Source of the DNA: Certhia americana
Lineage: Eukaryota > Chordata > Aves > Passeriformes > Certhiidae
Reading direction: 5' to 3'
Assembly (NCBI GenBank): GCA_018697195.1
Contig: CM031870.1
Coordinates: 2,717,103-2,781,102 of the forward strand
Length of the DNA: 64,000 nucleotides
Shown: one piece after another, positions 47,004-60,540 of the stretch
Numbering within the stretch: position 1 is the stretch's first letter
How the letters are laid out: the number at the start of each line of letters is the position of its first letter
The notes under the pieces: model-generated
The model's input: only the letters and a program-made list of their open reading frames with translations
Databases searched by the model: none
Told to the model about the DNA's origin: nothing
Made by a program: the position numbers and the translations under genes

Positions 47004-48879
47004 ACACCCTCCACGGTGCCCTCTGACTGCAGCCTTCGTGGTCAGTCTGGGATCAGACTCATGGGAGCTGGGTGGGTTTAACAGCTTTCACTGCAGCCAA
47101 AGGAAAATTCTGATCCTCAGCAACCCTTCTGAGAAACAAGAGCTCACACCCCACAGGAACCCCGTCACTGCTCCTGCAGGATGCCCAAACCTCTCTGCTT
47201 GGAATTCGGTTAACTGCCCACAGACCTGAGCTATAGCATCAGGGGAGGAAAGGCTCTGTAGGAAATCAGTGCCTTTCCTCTCATCCAGGCTTTGCAGGAT
47301 GCTCCAAAAACGCTGGAGTCACACATGGCCTGACAACCCACAGGGACCTCCAGGACAGAGTTCTGCTCTCCCACCTCAAAGATGACGTTTTGGAGTTAGG
47401 AGAGCTCAAGGACAGAGATCTGCTCTCCTTTCCACCAGGCTCTGCAAACCCCCCCGTGCCCACCTTGGGGTGGGAAGGCAGCACAGCCTTGCAAGGCTCC
47501 AGCTGAGCTGACCCCCAGCCTGGCAGGGGTCTGCACATCCATATGGATGTGTCTGGATAATTGGAAATGGCATGCAGCTGGAGGCTCACAACTGAAAAAC
47601 ATCACTTGGTTACACACCTCCCTTCTGATTCCTACCAGCCAGCCCGGGATAACAAGGCCTGTCCCTCTCTGTGCCTTTTCTCAGCAGCATTTCACAGGTG
47701 ACAGATGCTGGAGGTGGAAGGAGAAGACTCCCTGCTCTCAGCCTCCCCAGAGAAATCCTCAAATCCTTCCAGAATTACAGACACCTTTTATATTTTTTTT
47801 TTTTTGCCTAGGTTTTCAGTCTAAGGACAAGACTGCAGTCTCATATTAGCCATTAAAGTGAAGTAAAGGAGGTGCTTTCTGTGCTCCCTCCCTTCACCAG
47901 CAGGAAAAGAAGTAAAACCCAGGGGAACAGAGGCAACGAAATTGCTAAGTCAGAGCACAGAGGCCATGCAGGCTGTGACTTCCCAAACATCCTGATCCTT
48001 CAGTCAGAAACCACTTCATCATCAAATGCAGCATTTCATGTGCATAAATAAAAAGGAAGAGAAATGATTGCAATAAACTTCTGATAATAGCCAAGGTTCA
48101 CAACTGAATCTGTGATATTTTAACAGAAAGCATATATTAATGTAAAATAAACATGATGCCTGTGAATGACAGGCTCTGATTTATATTCCTGATGTTTCCA
48201 GCCCTACAGCATCATAAGAACATTGTAATGAAAAATGTTCAGCAGCAAATAGGAAAGGATGGATCTCTGTGGGCAAGAAGGGAATTACGCTGCTTCCCAT
48301 GCCCCTGCCTGGGGGCACCAAGGTCCCATGATTGTTTACATCCAGAAACATCAATTCCTGAAGGGATGGAGTTTCTGATGTAGCCACAGCTTTGTGCAAA
48401 GCCTGAGCAGCTGAGGAAATCCAAACTGCAGGGCAGCAGCTGTGCTGCCCAGACATGGGCAGGGGACACAGGGCTGGGGCAGGGCTGTCCCCACCCCTCT
48501 CTGGACACTCACTCCCACTCTGCAGCCTTTGCAGCAAACTCACAGAGCACCAGTCACAAACCCAAAAAATCAAAATAACATCTTACCATGCTGGAGGAAA
48601 GGCCCCGTTCCTCAGGTACCCACCATGGGGGTCTATGGTGAGGCAGGGTCATGCTTTCACTGGAGATCTGCATGCCTCCAGCTGAGCTTAGGAGAGGAAT
48701 AGGACAACCAGGCTGAGCTTAAATGGGCTCTGGGCCCATGGGTGGGGTGTAGAGCCCAGGTGAGGCTGGGCAAGGTCTGCCTGTCCCCACCCAGGAGGCC
48801 CCTGGCCATCCTTAGCTGGAGGAAATCCTTGCCTGACAGTTCAGGGCCTGCCTAGTGGGGGTCTGAGGGTCTCCCAGTT
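47004..48879. other. Intergenic, no gene recognised
   Basis: Unique or unrecognised sequence. The GC-richer stretch 48600-48830 abuts the retroviral LTR and may belong to the same or another repeat, but I cannot identify it. Confidence 0.4.
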
Positions 48880-49221
48880 TGGAATAAATCCCAAGAGAAT
48901 CAAGGGAAGCACAGCACAGGTGCTCATCACCCACTGATGCCCAGCCTGTCCCCCAGCAGACACTGATGACTCCCAGCAAAGTCCCCCCGTTTATACACTG
49001 GGCATGGTGCCCTGGGCTGGGAATGTCCCTTTGGCCACTTTGGGTCACCTCTCCTGGCCATGGAAGGCAGAGCATGAGGCACTGAAAAGTCCTGGACTCA
49101 GGGTAAGCTCCCCTCAGCAGCAACTCAGCTGTGGGTGTCACCAACGCTGCTGTCACATTGAACCCAAAGCAACGCACCAGCTACTCGAGAAAATTAACTC
49201 TATCCCAGCCAAACCAGGACA
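48880..49221 (-). mobile_element. Endogenous retrovirus LTR fragment, minus strand
   Basis: Read on the - strand it starts TGTCCTGGTTTGGCTGGGAT and continues with 'agagttaattttct', 'agtagctggtgc', 'acttttcagtgcctcatgct' and a TATA box (TATAAA near 48991). This is the U3 arrangement I recognise from a widespread bird ERV LTR family. The R/U5 end is missing or unrecognisable beyond about 48880, and no gag, pol or env remnant adjoins it, so it is a broken solitary LTR. Confidence 0.75.
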
Positions 49222-52200
49222 GCTTCCTCTGTCCTTTCGTGTCCCCTGAAGCAGCATGCTGTCCCTGCAGGCTGTCACCAGCTGGGGCAGGAATTGGAGC
49301 AGAAAGGCAGTAACACCCCATGGCCACAGGAACCACCCTGCTGAGAAATCCCTGCTGCCTCAGGCTGCTGCAGGAGATGCACCACACCAGGGCACATGGC
49401 TCTCTGAGGGAGAGATGAGTCCATTTATTTCAGGAGTGAATTTGGCCTCGGGCTGGAGCTGTTTAGAATAAAGTTGGACACGGTGACCTGTGGAAAGCAC
49501 TTGTTCAGCACCTGGTTCAGTTGAGAGCCCAATCTGCAAACAGTAAAATCTGGATGCTCTACCAACCAGAACATGTCCAAACACTGTCAGAGATTTCTGG
49601 TGAGGTTAGAATTTTCCTGTCCCTTAACAGAGTTTCATTTTCAGGACACTGTATCCATTTCACAACACATTTTCACTGTCTCCTACATAAACATCCTTTC
49701 CTTAGTCCTTCCCTTAAAAGGGTGAACGTGAACAAACTCCTCAAAATATCTGAAGTTCTTCTTGTGGTCAGTTATTACAGCCAAGGCACAAGAAACATGC
49801 TCAGAGATGAGAATGTCACAGCAGAGAAAGGAAAGTCTGGGCATGGGAGGACCCAGCAGAGAAGAAAAGCTGGAAGAAGAAGGTGTGAAGAACTGCCTTG
49901 TGCTGGCAGATCATATGGAGATTGGTGCATCTGGACCAAAAAAACACTACAATACAACCAAAACAAGGGGAGGCTGATGAATGCAGCCATTACAAGGGAC
50001 AGGAATCAGAGACACAAGCAGAGGAGTTGAAGTATTGCTTAATGACTCATGTGGAGGTGGAGGAGAAGGTGGAGAGACAAAACATCCCAGTCACTGTCAG
50101 CTCCTAATGGGTACAAAATGCTCATTGAATACTCAGCAGAAGGTCACTGGCCTCTGGGGAGTACAAGGAGGAGGCAGCAGACAGAACCCCTTGTCCTCTG
50201 TGTCACCACAAATAACCCTGGGCCAACTCTGGACACATTTTGGTGCTTGGGAACACACGAGGCTTCAGTGAGTGAAATCAGGTTTGTTTCCCAAGTTCAC
50301 CTTCCTCCACTGCAGTGTCCCCAGCTGGGGCTTGCCCCATTGACTGGGCCATGTTGTAGCATTAATTGCTGCCCAGGAAATGTGGGATGGGGGGTTTGGA
50401 AGCTCACTCCCTTCTGTTGATCTCCCCATCTCCTTTAACTGTGAAACTGTGGGATGAGGTAATGTGGCAGGACTGTCTGGGATGGCTTTGCTTTCCAAAG
50501 CTCTGTTCAGAAATCCTGGCAGGAATTGGCCTGTGGCAGAGCTGTAGGAAGCTGCCGCCTTTCTCTGCCCAGGGTTTCTTCAACTTGACAATAAACTCTA
50601 GGGGCTCAAAGACGTGTCAGGAAAGTAAGAAGCAAGATCCTTATCTAGAGGCAGCTACACAAAAGGCTTCCCCATCCCCAGTCTCCTGGAGGGAGGGCGG
50701 CAGGTCTGTGATTATTCACACAACCTGAGTGCAGAGAGGCTGCTCCTGTGCATTGTGTGTGTGCTTTTGCATGAGAATTCTTAAAAGAGGAGTAATTATA
50801 GAAAAACTTGTGTAGTAACTGAAATAAAAGGCAGGAAAGAATAAACAGGTTTGACACTACCTGGGGTACATCAATCAGAGCAGGGCAGTGGAAGATGAGC
50901 AGCTGCATCAACTTTTCCTAGGGGCTGCCAGCTATTTGTCTAAATTGCATTTCTCAGCAATGTTGAGGAACACTCCCCCTTCTCTCAAAGCACAGATGAG
51001 AGCAGGGCTCCTGTGAGGTCTCTTTCCCTCATCCCTTCTCACACCTCCCCATGCATCTGGGAATGTTCCCTGCTTTGGGACCTCCTGCTCAGCACCCTCC
51101 TACCACAGCTCAGGCTCTTCCCTCAGGGCCAAATTCACAGCTTTGGTAAAACTCTGGACTCTGATTTGGCAACAATGGGGTAGCTGGAGATCCAAACACA
51201 ACCATTTGCCTTTTTGACCCTATTTCAGCCTCATCCTTCCTAAATCTTGTACAGATTTACACTGTTTGGGGGCAGGAGAACGTGGGGAATTCTCTTCATG
51301 GAGCAGCAGAGCTGTGCTGCATTCCTCCATCCCTCAGACCAAAAATGTTTCACCAACTGATTTAATTACATGAAGCTTATGCCAGAGTTATAGAGGGATT
51401 ATCTGGGTTTTATCATGGTTATTAGAGAAAATGATTCTATTGTTACTATTACAGAGTTACAAAAAGTAAAGAGGAATCACAGGAAACTTGGCAAGGGCTC
51501 ATTAGCAGTGTGGTAGTGTCTGCAGAAGCTAATTAAAAATGTCTATACCTCATAATAACCATTTATCTCATCAGAGGCTCCATTCCTTATGTCTCTTTCT
51601 CTGGATAGAGTGAGGAGGAACGATGTCTGCTCGCTGGTGAATGCACACACAGCAGTACATCTGAGCTTGGCACAGTACAAATGGCTTTGTTCCGGGATGT
51701 GAAGCCACCAGTGCTGCTCTTGCCTGCCTGGGCAGGGGCTGGCTGTCCTTGTCTTGCTCACAAGGACACAGAGATGCTCAGGGACCTCCTGAGAGTCACT
51801 TCAAGAAATATCTCAGCCATCACACGCTGGGTGTGAGAGGATGGAGACAGTGAGCCTGGAGGAGATGCTGGTTGGGAGGCATGGAAACAGCGTCAAAGCA
51901 GCACAATGGCTCAAGGGTTTGAGCCAATGACTCACAGCATTTGCTGTGCCCAAAGTTCTGCAGAAGTCACTGGTACCTCTGGTGGCTGAGCAGAACTCTG
52001 GTCTGAGTCGCTGAGCAGGCGGGCAGGATTCCCTCAGACAACATCTGTATCTCCTGTCACATCAGTCCTTCTTCAGGCCTCCAAAGCAAACAGAAAAATG
52101 ACACAGCTCCCAGTTAATCTGTGTTATCTGGAAGAAGAAATCAAGGTGAATTTCAGTTTGTCAACAGGGTGTGAGTGCTGACAGGAGATGGATCGGAACG

Positions 52201-54630
52201 GGCGATGCCAGCTGTAGTTTTGCCCGACAAGTCATTTCTCACACAATGCCTGGATGCTGATGGATGTTCTGGAGATGGTGCTTGATAAACTTGTTTTGGA
52301 TTGGAGTTTGAGTTGAAGGGTTCTGTAGGGAATGCAGAGGAATAAATCCCAAAGCCCATGGTGGTTGTGATACCACTTTCTGTTCTACTCCGTGGTACTG
52401 GCCAGCACAGAAGAGACAGAGCTGAGAGGCAGAGCCAGCCTGCCTCACTCTCCAAGGAGAGGAAGGTGCTTCCACTTCTTAGCCCATCCAAAATATCAGC
52501 CCCTTGGATATAAACTCCTCACCAAGTTTAATCTTTGCACACATTTTCAGTAAAGCAGAAAGAGTGGATGCTTAATAAGGAAATCCTTGAGCCTGTTCCA
52601 GAGGAAGTAAAAGATAAAATCCTGCTCAGAAGCACTGAGATGATGCTTCCCATGACAGCAAGGGCCAAATCTGAAACCCACTGGCCTCCAACACAAGATG
52701 GCTGGACCTCAGTGCTCAGAGATGCTGCTCCTCCTTGCAAGAGTTCACAATCTCTTGCCCAACTAAAGGCTCTCCCCAGACCTCTGCTTGACACCATCTG
52801 ACCAAGGTTTTACTGTGTCTCTTTGCCCAGACAGAGCTCTTACCCATGACTTTTGGAAGAAATCAAAACATTTTTGTCCCAAACCATACATTTTTTATTG
52901 TTCCATCCTAAGGAGAACCTCTGTTAGTTTTCCTTTACTGTTATTCTTACTGCACATGAACACAGATGATGAGTAGTGCCTGCTCTCATCCAGCATATCC
53001 AGCCTGACCTCCTTGGCAACTGGGAACACTTTGTCTTGAATCCAGTCAATTAAACCTCACCACTGCGCCTGTTGAGCAGCTCTGTCTGGCTTTCAAAAAA
53101 GAAAACCACGTACTGAAAACCCTGGCGCATCCCTCAGAAATATCACCCTCCTTTTGAAAACAACACGATAAAAATCAGGATTTCACTCCCGCACTTTCTG
53201 CACACTTTCTCCTTTTCAGCTTTCCCTGCCAAACTCCATCTTCAGATGAATTCCTGCCTGGTTCTGTGTTGTGTCAGCCTGTCTCCCAGACATCCTCTGC
53301 TTTCTCAGTCACACAGCAGCCCAGCTGCTGCCCTAGATGGGGAAATCTCTTCTTGCAATGGCAGCAGTCACTAACAGCCTTGGTGGATGAAGCAACCCAT
53401 GACTCACTTCCACAGCTTTTCCAGGAGATGCTGGAGGCAGAGGCAGGACATTAAGCTCAGCTGAGATTTCCCAACGCAGAAGAGTCAAAGAGCTGTTGTA
53501 ATGTTTGGGTGGCCAAACATGAGTCATTTCCAAGCCTAGATCATGCTTTTGTCCCCTGAAATCAAATTATCTACCAAGCCAAACCAACAATTCCTAATGA
53601 AAACAAGCTGGAACAGCTTTTCTGAAATGAGGGGAGTTATGAGGAGCATGAACTTATCTCCCCTTTGAGTTTATGGGAACGTCCCATCAGGGACCAGGCT
53701 GAGAAAGGAGGTGGGAGACAGCACAGATCAGATCCTGTCCTCTGAGACCAGAGTTTTGTAGGGCTGCAAAATCTCACCTGAAACAAAAACGACGACAAAA
53801 GCCTGATGGGGGATCAAGATTTTCTTGTGGTAAATTACTAAAGAGTAATTAAAGTAATTATGCAGGTGAGAATTGTTCTCAATTGTTATCTGAGAATTAG
53901 CAGAGATAAGCATGGTGGTATAAACTGTGATGCAGGCTAGGAGAGGCAGGATTTTACATGTTTTCCATGCATGGAGCATGAGGTGTCTTGCCATAAACAC
54001 AAAGTAGAAATCAGCTGAAAGGAAGGAAGAGCTTTGAGCAGTGAAAAATTAGGAGACAGAAAAGAGGGAGGGGGATTAATCAGCATTAGTGCTGCTTTCA
54101 GTCCCCAGGTCCCCTACAGAAATGAAATTGCTTGACTTGTGCAAGGTTACCCATTACCCATCCATGCCGTTGCTCTCATCCCTCCCTTTCCTGGGAGAGG
54201 ACAGTGATGTCCTTGTGCTGCAGCCTTGGCTCCAGCACGGAGGGGTTAATCTGCTCTCACTCCCCACCTCTCTAAATACAAGTCATAAACGTGATTGTTT
54301 GCTTGCTTTTATTACAAGAGCTGTAGCTCTCCTGGAGAAAATACACCTTGCACCAATACACTGGAGTCTTCCAAAGGGAAGTTTAAGTTTCCTTCAGCAA
54401 ACGTAATGGTTGCAGGCTTTAAATCTTATGATGTGGGCAATAAGCTGTTATTGGCCAGAGCCAAAATAATGGCCAAAAGCTATTATTGCCAGAGCATAAA
54501 AGCAAAATGCAAGGCCTCACAGCCGAGAGCCTGCAGCTCCAAACCATAGATGTAACATAACTAACATATATAGATGTAATTCTTTGTATAGCTGCCATAA
54601 ATACATGGTACATACCTGTGGCACTTGCAT
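49222..54630. other. Intergenic, no gene recognised
   Basis: Unique sequence. Several open frames of 100-170 codons (for example 49521-50030) lack protein-like composition and splice context and are taken as chance. Confidence 0.5.
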
Positions 54631-54636
54631 ACACAC

Positions 54637-54668
54637 ATAAATAAATAAATATATATATATATATATAT
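54637..54668. repeat. (AAAT)n(AT)n compound microsatellite
   Basis: Three to four AAAT units run directly into about ten AT units. Confidence 0.9.
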
Positions 54669-55318
54669 GTATTTGAAGTGGCCACAAATGGTATTGGAGA
54701 AAAACGAGTCTCTGTTTTTCATTATCACCTGTAATTCCACCTGGGCCCGTTACTTCTTTCACTGAAGTAATGAATAAAGTAATAATTCTCCCTAAAAGCT
54801 GTGTGGTCACCAGCTTCACACATCAATGGATCACTGGGAATGGGCATTAGGAGTGGTCAGATCCAGGTATAAGAACTGAATTTTTCCTCTCTACCCCAAA
54901 TTCAGAAGAAACCCAGCAGTTTTAGGAGATTTACATTTATTTTTGTGCTGTAAGCCAGAACAAACTGGAGCTGGGATGAGGCTGCAAGCACCTGGAGGTG
55001 CTCATGAAGCCAGTTCTCAGTGTGAGATGAAAACTTGGCTTTGTGTCCCTGAACAAGCCAAAAATAGTTTTTCCACAGGGACTAAGTGACCTCCCCGCTC
55101 CCTTCCTACCTCTGTGTGTTTTATCTGATGGGCTTCAAGGGATTTCCTCTGATTATTGCCAGCACCTCTGGAGACACGGTCAAAAGGATCCTGAGCACCT
55201 GTAAAACCTCTCCCTGTGAAGTCAAAGCAAACACTTTACACATCACTCTGGGATCTAGAGGAGGGAGAGTTATTTCAGAAAGCATCCACTTAACATCTTC
55301 AGCTCTACATGGCAGCAA

Positions 55319-55370
55319 AACAAAAAAAAAAACAAACAAAAAAAAAACCCCAAAAAAAAAAACCCAAAAG
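55319..55370. repeat. A-rich tract with C runs
   Basis: Runs of 10-12 A separated by short CCCC or CCC runs, resembling the tract in CYP3A intron 1. Confidence 0.8.
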
Positions 55371-55399
55371 GGTTTTCTAATTTGGACTGTATTAAAATG

Positions 55400-55431
55400 T
55401 ACATACATATATATATATATATATGTATGTA
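55400..55431. repeat. Perfect 32-bp AT palindrome
   Basis: A TACATACAT arm, alternating AT in the centre, then ATGTATGTA. Position by position, the right half is the exact reverse complement of the left. It could extrude as a cruciform and is probably a mirror-grown microsatellite. Confidence 0.9.
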
Positions 55432-55869
55432 TGTATGAACTTACAGCATTTCACTTCCATGGTCATTTTCCACTGGCTGGCCATGGATAAACTCTCAGTC
55501 ACATGCAGACCCAGCCATACTACAAGGACTGCTGGAATAGTTAAATATTCCTGCTGGCCTTCTTCTAGTGGTTTTCCTTCCTAAAAGAGGAGAATGATTG
55601 CCCTGTTCTGGATTAAAGGAGGTGAGTGGGTTAAGAGCAGAGTTTTATTGGGTGGTAAGAGAGGCAGCAGAAATGGGATAAAAAATGAGGAAGAAGGAGG
55701 AGGGTTTTGGTGCATGTTGGCATTTTGATAGCACCCCTAATTCTGGCCAGACTAAACCCTCAGCCTGCTTTAGGTGCAGTGGGATGATGGGTTTGCAGCC
55801 TGTTTTACAAACCCCAAATGTATTTTGATAAAAAGTGCCACAGCAATGAAGGGAATCGATACAGCAGTG

Positions 55870-56065
55870 CCTCTGTGTGTGTGTGTTTTATATTAAGACT
55901 TAGTTGATGACTTCTCATCATTTGAAAGAAATGTTCAGCCTCAGTGCTTGAAATTATCCAGCTGCAGCATTTTCTACTCAATCCAATCTCCAGTTAATTT
56001 GATCCTTCATTTATCTTGAACAAAGCCTCCTAATAAAAACATTTGTATTACAAATGATACACTTG
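55870..56065 (+). repeat. Segment homologous to CYP3A 3' flank, copy B
   Basis: Diverged direct copy of 38950-39125, in the same order and orientation and about 16.9 kb further on. It is slightly longer because of small insertions. No CYP3A coding exon is recognisable upstream of it. Confidence 0.65.
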
Positions 56066-56069
56066 ATCA

Positions 56070-59000
56070 ATGGGATTGCTTTAGGCAAGTATTTGATAAT
56101 TTGAACACTAGCTATAAAAAGTTCTCATTTAATCAATGTAGCTGGCCAAAATTTGGAGGAAGAGAAAGCCCCAAACCTGCACATCACTGAACAGCCAGAC
56201 TATAATTACATATCAGGTTATTTAGATGTTCTTACCAACATTATTGTTAGAATTGGCCAGTGTAATTGGTGTGATATTAACCTTAATTATTTTTGGTAAC
56301 ACAATTAATTATTTAGTTCACTCAAAGTGACAAGAATGGAATGAATCAAAATAAGGACCTGGCTGGGCTGGGAACTATTAATTTTCTTTCAATCCCATGA
56401 TCCCTTCAGTCAAATCAATGAGATAAATAGGCAGATGGAAATAGCCAATGGATATTTCCATTGAACAGGAAGAGCATCCAGGTCCCAGGTCAGGTCTGGA
56501 GAGGATAATGGGCCCTTCACAGGGGCTAGGAGGTTTCCCTTGGGATCATTCGGGTCTGAGATGATGGTTTTTCAAACCTACGAGATCTTCAAGGTCATGG
56601 GCTGCTCTGCTAAGGGTGGTGTGTTCCCCTCCAGGCTTGTGTCCAAAGTAGGAAACACTATCCCTTGGCAGCCAAAGTGAATTTCTGCTTTATTGCATCT
56701 GTTGCTATCCTTGGATGCTTTGAGAAGAAATCACGTTGCTTGGAATGTTAGCCTGTGTTTATTTTCATTAACAGTGGTATTAATCAACATTTTCCTCTGT
56801 TCCCCACAGATGGCTCAGGGGTGCCTTTGGAAAGCAAAGACAAATTCCAGGTCAGGGTTCCTGTTGTTTGGACATTATTGCATGTGGGGAGTGAAATTAT
56901 TCCTCTCCTTGCTCGGATTCATGCATGAACACTGAAAAATTTCTCATAGCTCCCCTATCCCTCCTGCACCTTGGTTGAGGAGCTTTATTTTGACACAGCC
57001 ACCAGCAGGTATAACACGAAAAATGTTCAGAAGGGCTAAAAAACATCCACAGTGTACATCAGCCTATTCCACTTTGTTTCTCCCACCCTTTTAAATCAGC
57101 ATTTTTAGGATTACATTTAAAGTGGAAGCAGCACACTGAGGACTCTCTGCTGTCACATCATGCACAGAGTTGTACGACACAACAGCCTCAAATCTCTTTC
57201 AATCCATCACTTATTTCCCTCTAGAAACTTTTTTATTTTTTTTTTTTCCCTCTCCTTTCTGGATTGTCTTTGACTGTTATTTATTTATTTGGTGAGTTGA
57301 CTTCAAGGGACGTTTCTCCTGGCTGGATAAAGACGTTTTACAAGCAAATGCAGGGGAACATTTCTGATGAGACTGCGGAGGCAGCCGGGTCCCCGTGGGC
57401 AGGTAAAGCTTTGTGTCACTCAGCTCTGCTCCATCAGGGAGCAGCATTTTTCACAGCTGCTCCACCAACAGGCCCCGAGCAGCGGCGGGGACCAAAGCGA
57501 GAGGAATTAAAGGGCTGCTCGAGGTTCCGTGGGGCTCTAAGGGCTCCCCTGGGGAGGATATAAAAGAATTAGAAAGGGTTTTATTGACGTGGGTACGTTG
57601 CCTGTGCTTTGATACGCACGCAGAGAGTAATTTTAAGTGCGGGGAGGAGGGTTCTCCACAGCCGAGACTGTCATTTATACCCTGTGGAGAGTTAAAAAAC
57701 TCTCAGCGAAGAATGTGGGGTAGGCACGACGGCCCAAGGCCCAAACAAGGGGTACTAAACAGGCAGAAGGGATTTATAAAGCAGCAATAGATAACATTGC
57801 TCCATTTCAAAGAGCTCCTGCAGCACCCCAAGACACCGAGAGGGAAAGACATCACCATCGGCAAAAAGTGTGCTGAAAAAAAAAACCCAAACACGGTGAG
57901 GCATCAGCTCGGCATCTGGAGGGGAGAGCATCTGCTGAGAGACACCTCGATGCTTACTTGGAGTGAGAAATCATCACTCTGGCTGCAATTCTTCACAAGC
58001 CAGACGCACCAAGTGAATGGAATCCACACAAATGAGGTCGTTAGCATAACCGAATACGCTCTTCATCCCTTCAAGAATGAAAAATATGAGTAATTCCCTG
58101 GCAAGGCCCAATTACAGCCTGCCAGCGCTAGCACACGGGTTATATCTATTATGAAATAATAAGATAACATTAATAAGATTCCCAGAAAGGACATTACACA
58201 GCTAATCTCACGACTGTGTACAACTGGTCTAACTATTCAAGCTGTCTCCTGCCTCCATGGCTCTATGCTCTCCAGGTCTTCCTTGTCATTTTCACTGAGA
58301 AAAGTTCAGGTCTAGCAGCTTTCAAGCAGGAGTTTCTGACTGGGAAGCAGGGTGGGTGCTCTGGGAATGCTGAGAAACACTGAGTAACTTTCTCTTTTCA
58401 GGAGTTTCAGTAACAGCCATAAACGTGAGAGCTACAGCAAACACACCACGCCACCCGTGAAATGTCCCTGTAGACAGAGCCGGGCTGGCAGCTGTATTTT
58501 GGGTCGTTAACCTGAGTGCTTCAGACACGTGCTGGCAGAGCTTCCAGCCCCTCGCTCTGAGAGCACGGAATAAAACGGAAATAAAATCCTTTTATTTTCC
58601 CCCATTCCCTTGTGTGCTGAGGCTCCTGACTCTGCATGCACACACAGCACCCCGAGCTGTTTCACGGATGTGTCCTGAAACTGGGTTTCATCATTTGAAT
58701 GAACATCACCCCACCTTCCTGAGACAGAGAGCTAAGCTTAAAAGAGAAAAAATGGACAATAAGACATACGTAGAGCTAAGCGTGGCAACACAGACTGCTC
58801 AGAAACCTGCTAAGGCAGGAGGCAGCCGAGATTTCCAGCGCTGGAATTTAGCAATGCTCAGGCTCTCGCAAGGAGCATCCAGCTCCCCAGGACCAAGGAC
58901 ACGTCAATAGCAGCAGCCGCACCCCGCGAGTTTGGCAGGTGGCTAAATTGGCTCCACAGCCTCGCTGGCCCTGCTCGGGGAACGGAAGACGCCGAGTCTC

Positions 59001-60540
59001 AGCACAGAGGGCTGTAATGAGGATTAATAAGGCGTGTGAAGACGCTGTGTAATTGTCCGGCTGGCTGTTTCCTTTGCACCTTATGCTGTCGTTTATGCTC
59101 GTGCAAAGTGGCTGTAAAACGCCCCAGGTCTGATTCAATAGAACTCAGCAGATTCCTCGCACAGGTGTAAATTGCTCTGTGAGGTTCAGGGCACTGTCTA
59201 AACGCAAACTAATCCGATCATCTCTGTTGCCTCATTTTTTAATTTTTTTTTCCCTTCTGTAAACTCCTTTGCAGGCAATTGAACATTTTAGTGCCTAATA
59301 AACTACAAAATATCAGGTATTCCGTGCGTGAACTTTCGTCCCAGAAATAGAATTCAAAGCGCTGGCCCCGAAGAGAGCTGGAGCTGCATCAAGATGCCAT
59401 GACTGGACCACCAGCAACGCAGTCCTCTGTGCTGGTGGCTGCCCACAGCCCTGGAACATTCACATCATAAACCTCAGGGGCTGGTGCACAGTGACAGCGA
59501 GCCTGAACCCAGGAGAAGCCATGAAAAATGAGCTAACGACATAATCTGGGAGGGAACGGGCAAAAAACAATGCCTGACCTTGTTCAGACATAGGAAAAAA
59601 CAACTGCAGAACAACAGCAGCTGTAAAAATGAGCCTGAACTAAACTGTGTGAGCTGGTATTACAGGGAATAACCCTTAAGAGGTGGAAGGCTTTGATGGA
59701 CGCACTCCTACAGGTAGCTTCAGTCCCTGGCAGCTGCAAGGCTTCGGTAATGAATGTCAGACTGCTGGGCAGCTGTGAGGGGAATAAACAGCTATTTGCC
59801 TTCAGTGGAAGTAGCATCAGTTTGACATATGACATTCAAATGATACGAGCTTTAAAAGTGTGGTTAAACGACTGCTGTTTGACTTGGAACCTTGAGCCCG
59901 CCGGAGCGGCATCGCCACCGTTTACCTTGGCTCTGTGGGGGATTGAATCACTGAGCTTAAAAATGAAAGATCAAAGTGTTTCTGCAAATTCAGCCTGCAG
60001 TATGTCCTGCATCCAGCTGCTAGACAGCATGTGCTGGAGTGATGAGAGGGGTAAAGACAGGTCCTCTCCCTGCTGTGGCCTTTGGCTCTGGTGACAGCTG
60101 CTACGGGCACACGTGGGACTGAGGAGACACAAGATGGGGGAGGAAATTTGGGGGATGGGGTGAGAAGAAGGGTTATCCCCACCTGGTCCTTACCACAGCA
60201 TTCATTTCTCCTGCCATCCTCCTCCTTCTCCACCTTGGGGGGGTTCCCCTTCAAGGCTCTTTGCATTTTGCCTTGCAGGACAGCAGCCCACCCTGCAGCA
60301 TCTCTGCTCGTTTCAGAGAAACAAGCACTGCCAAAACTTACCTGCCTGTTTTAGGAGCCCTTGTTAGGCCCTTGTTCCATCAGCCTGTGAGCTAACTACC
60401 AGCACTCATAACCCTTTGATAACCTACCTGCTGAAGTGCTTTGGCTTGCAATCTTTGCACTGAAACAAGAGCTCAGGATCAAAGTTGCTGGAGGAAAAAA
60501 ATCACTGCTTCCTGACCTTTGGGCAGACTCTGTGGGCTGA
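56070..60540. other. Intergenic, conserved-looking noncoding DNA
   Basis: From about 57250 to 59300 the sequence contains many more CpGs than the rest of the intergenic DNA, together with homeodomain-type motifs (TAATTA, AATTAC, TTAATAAG). It has no repeats except short poly-T and (TTTA)n tracts at 57237-57290. No reading frame is convincing. An enhancer cluster is my inference only. Confidence 0.35.

Noticed and set aside
46750..47229. 159-codon + strand frame
   Set aside because: It begins within and reads across the LTR-like repeat; it is antisense to that element and has no independent support.
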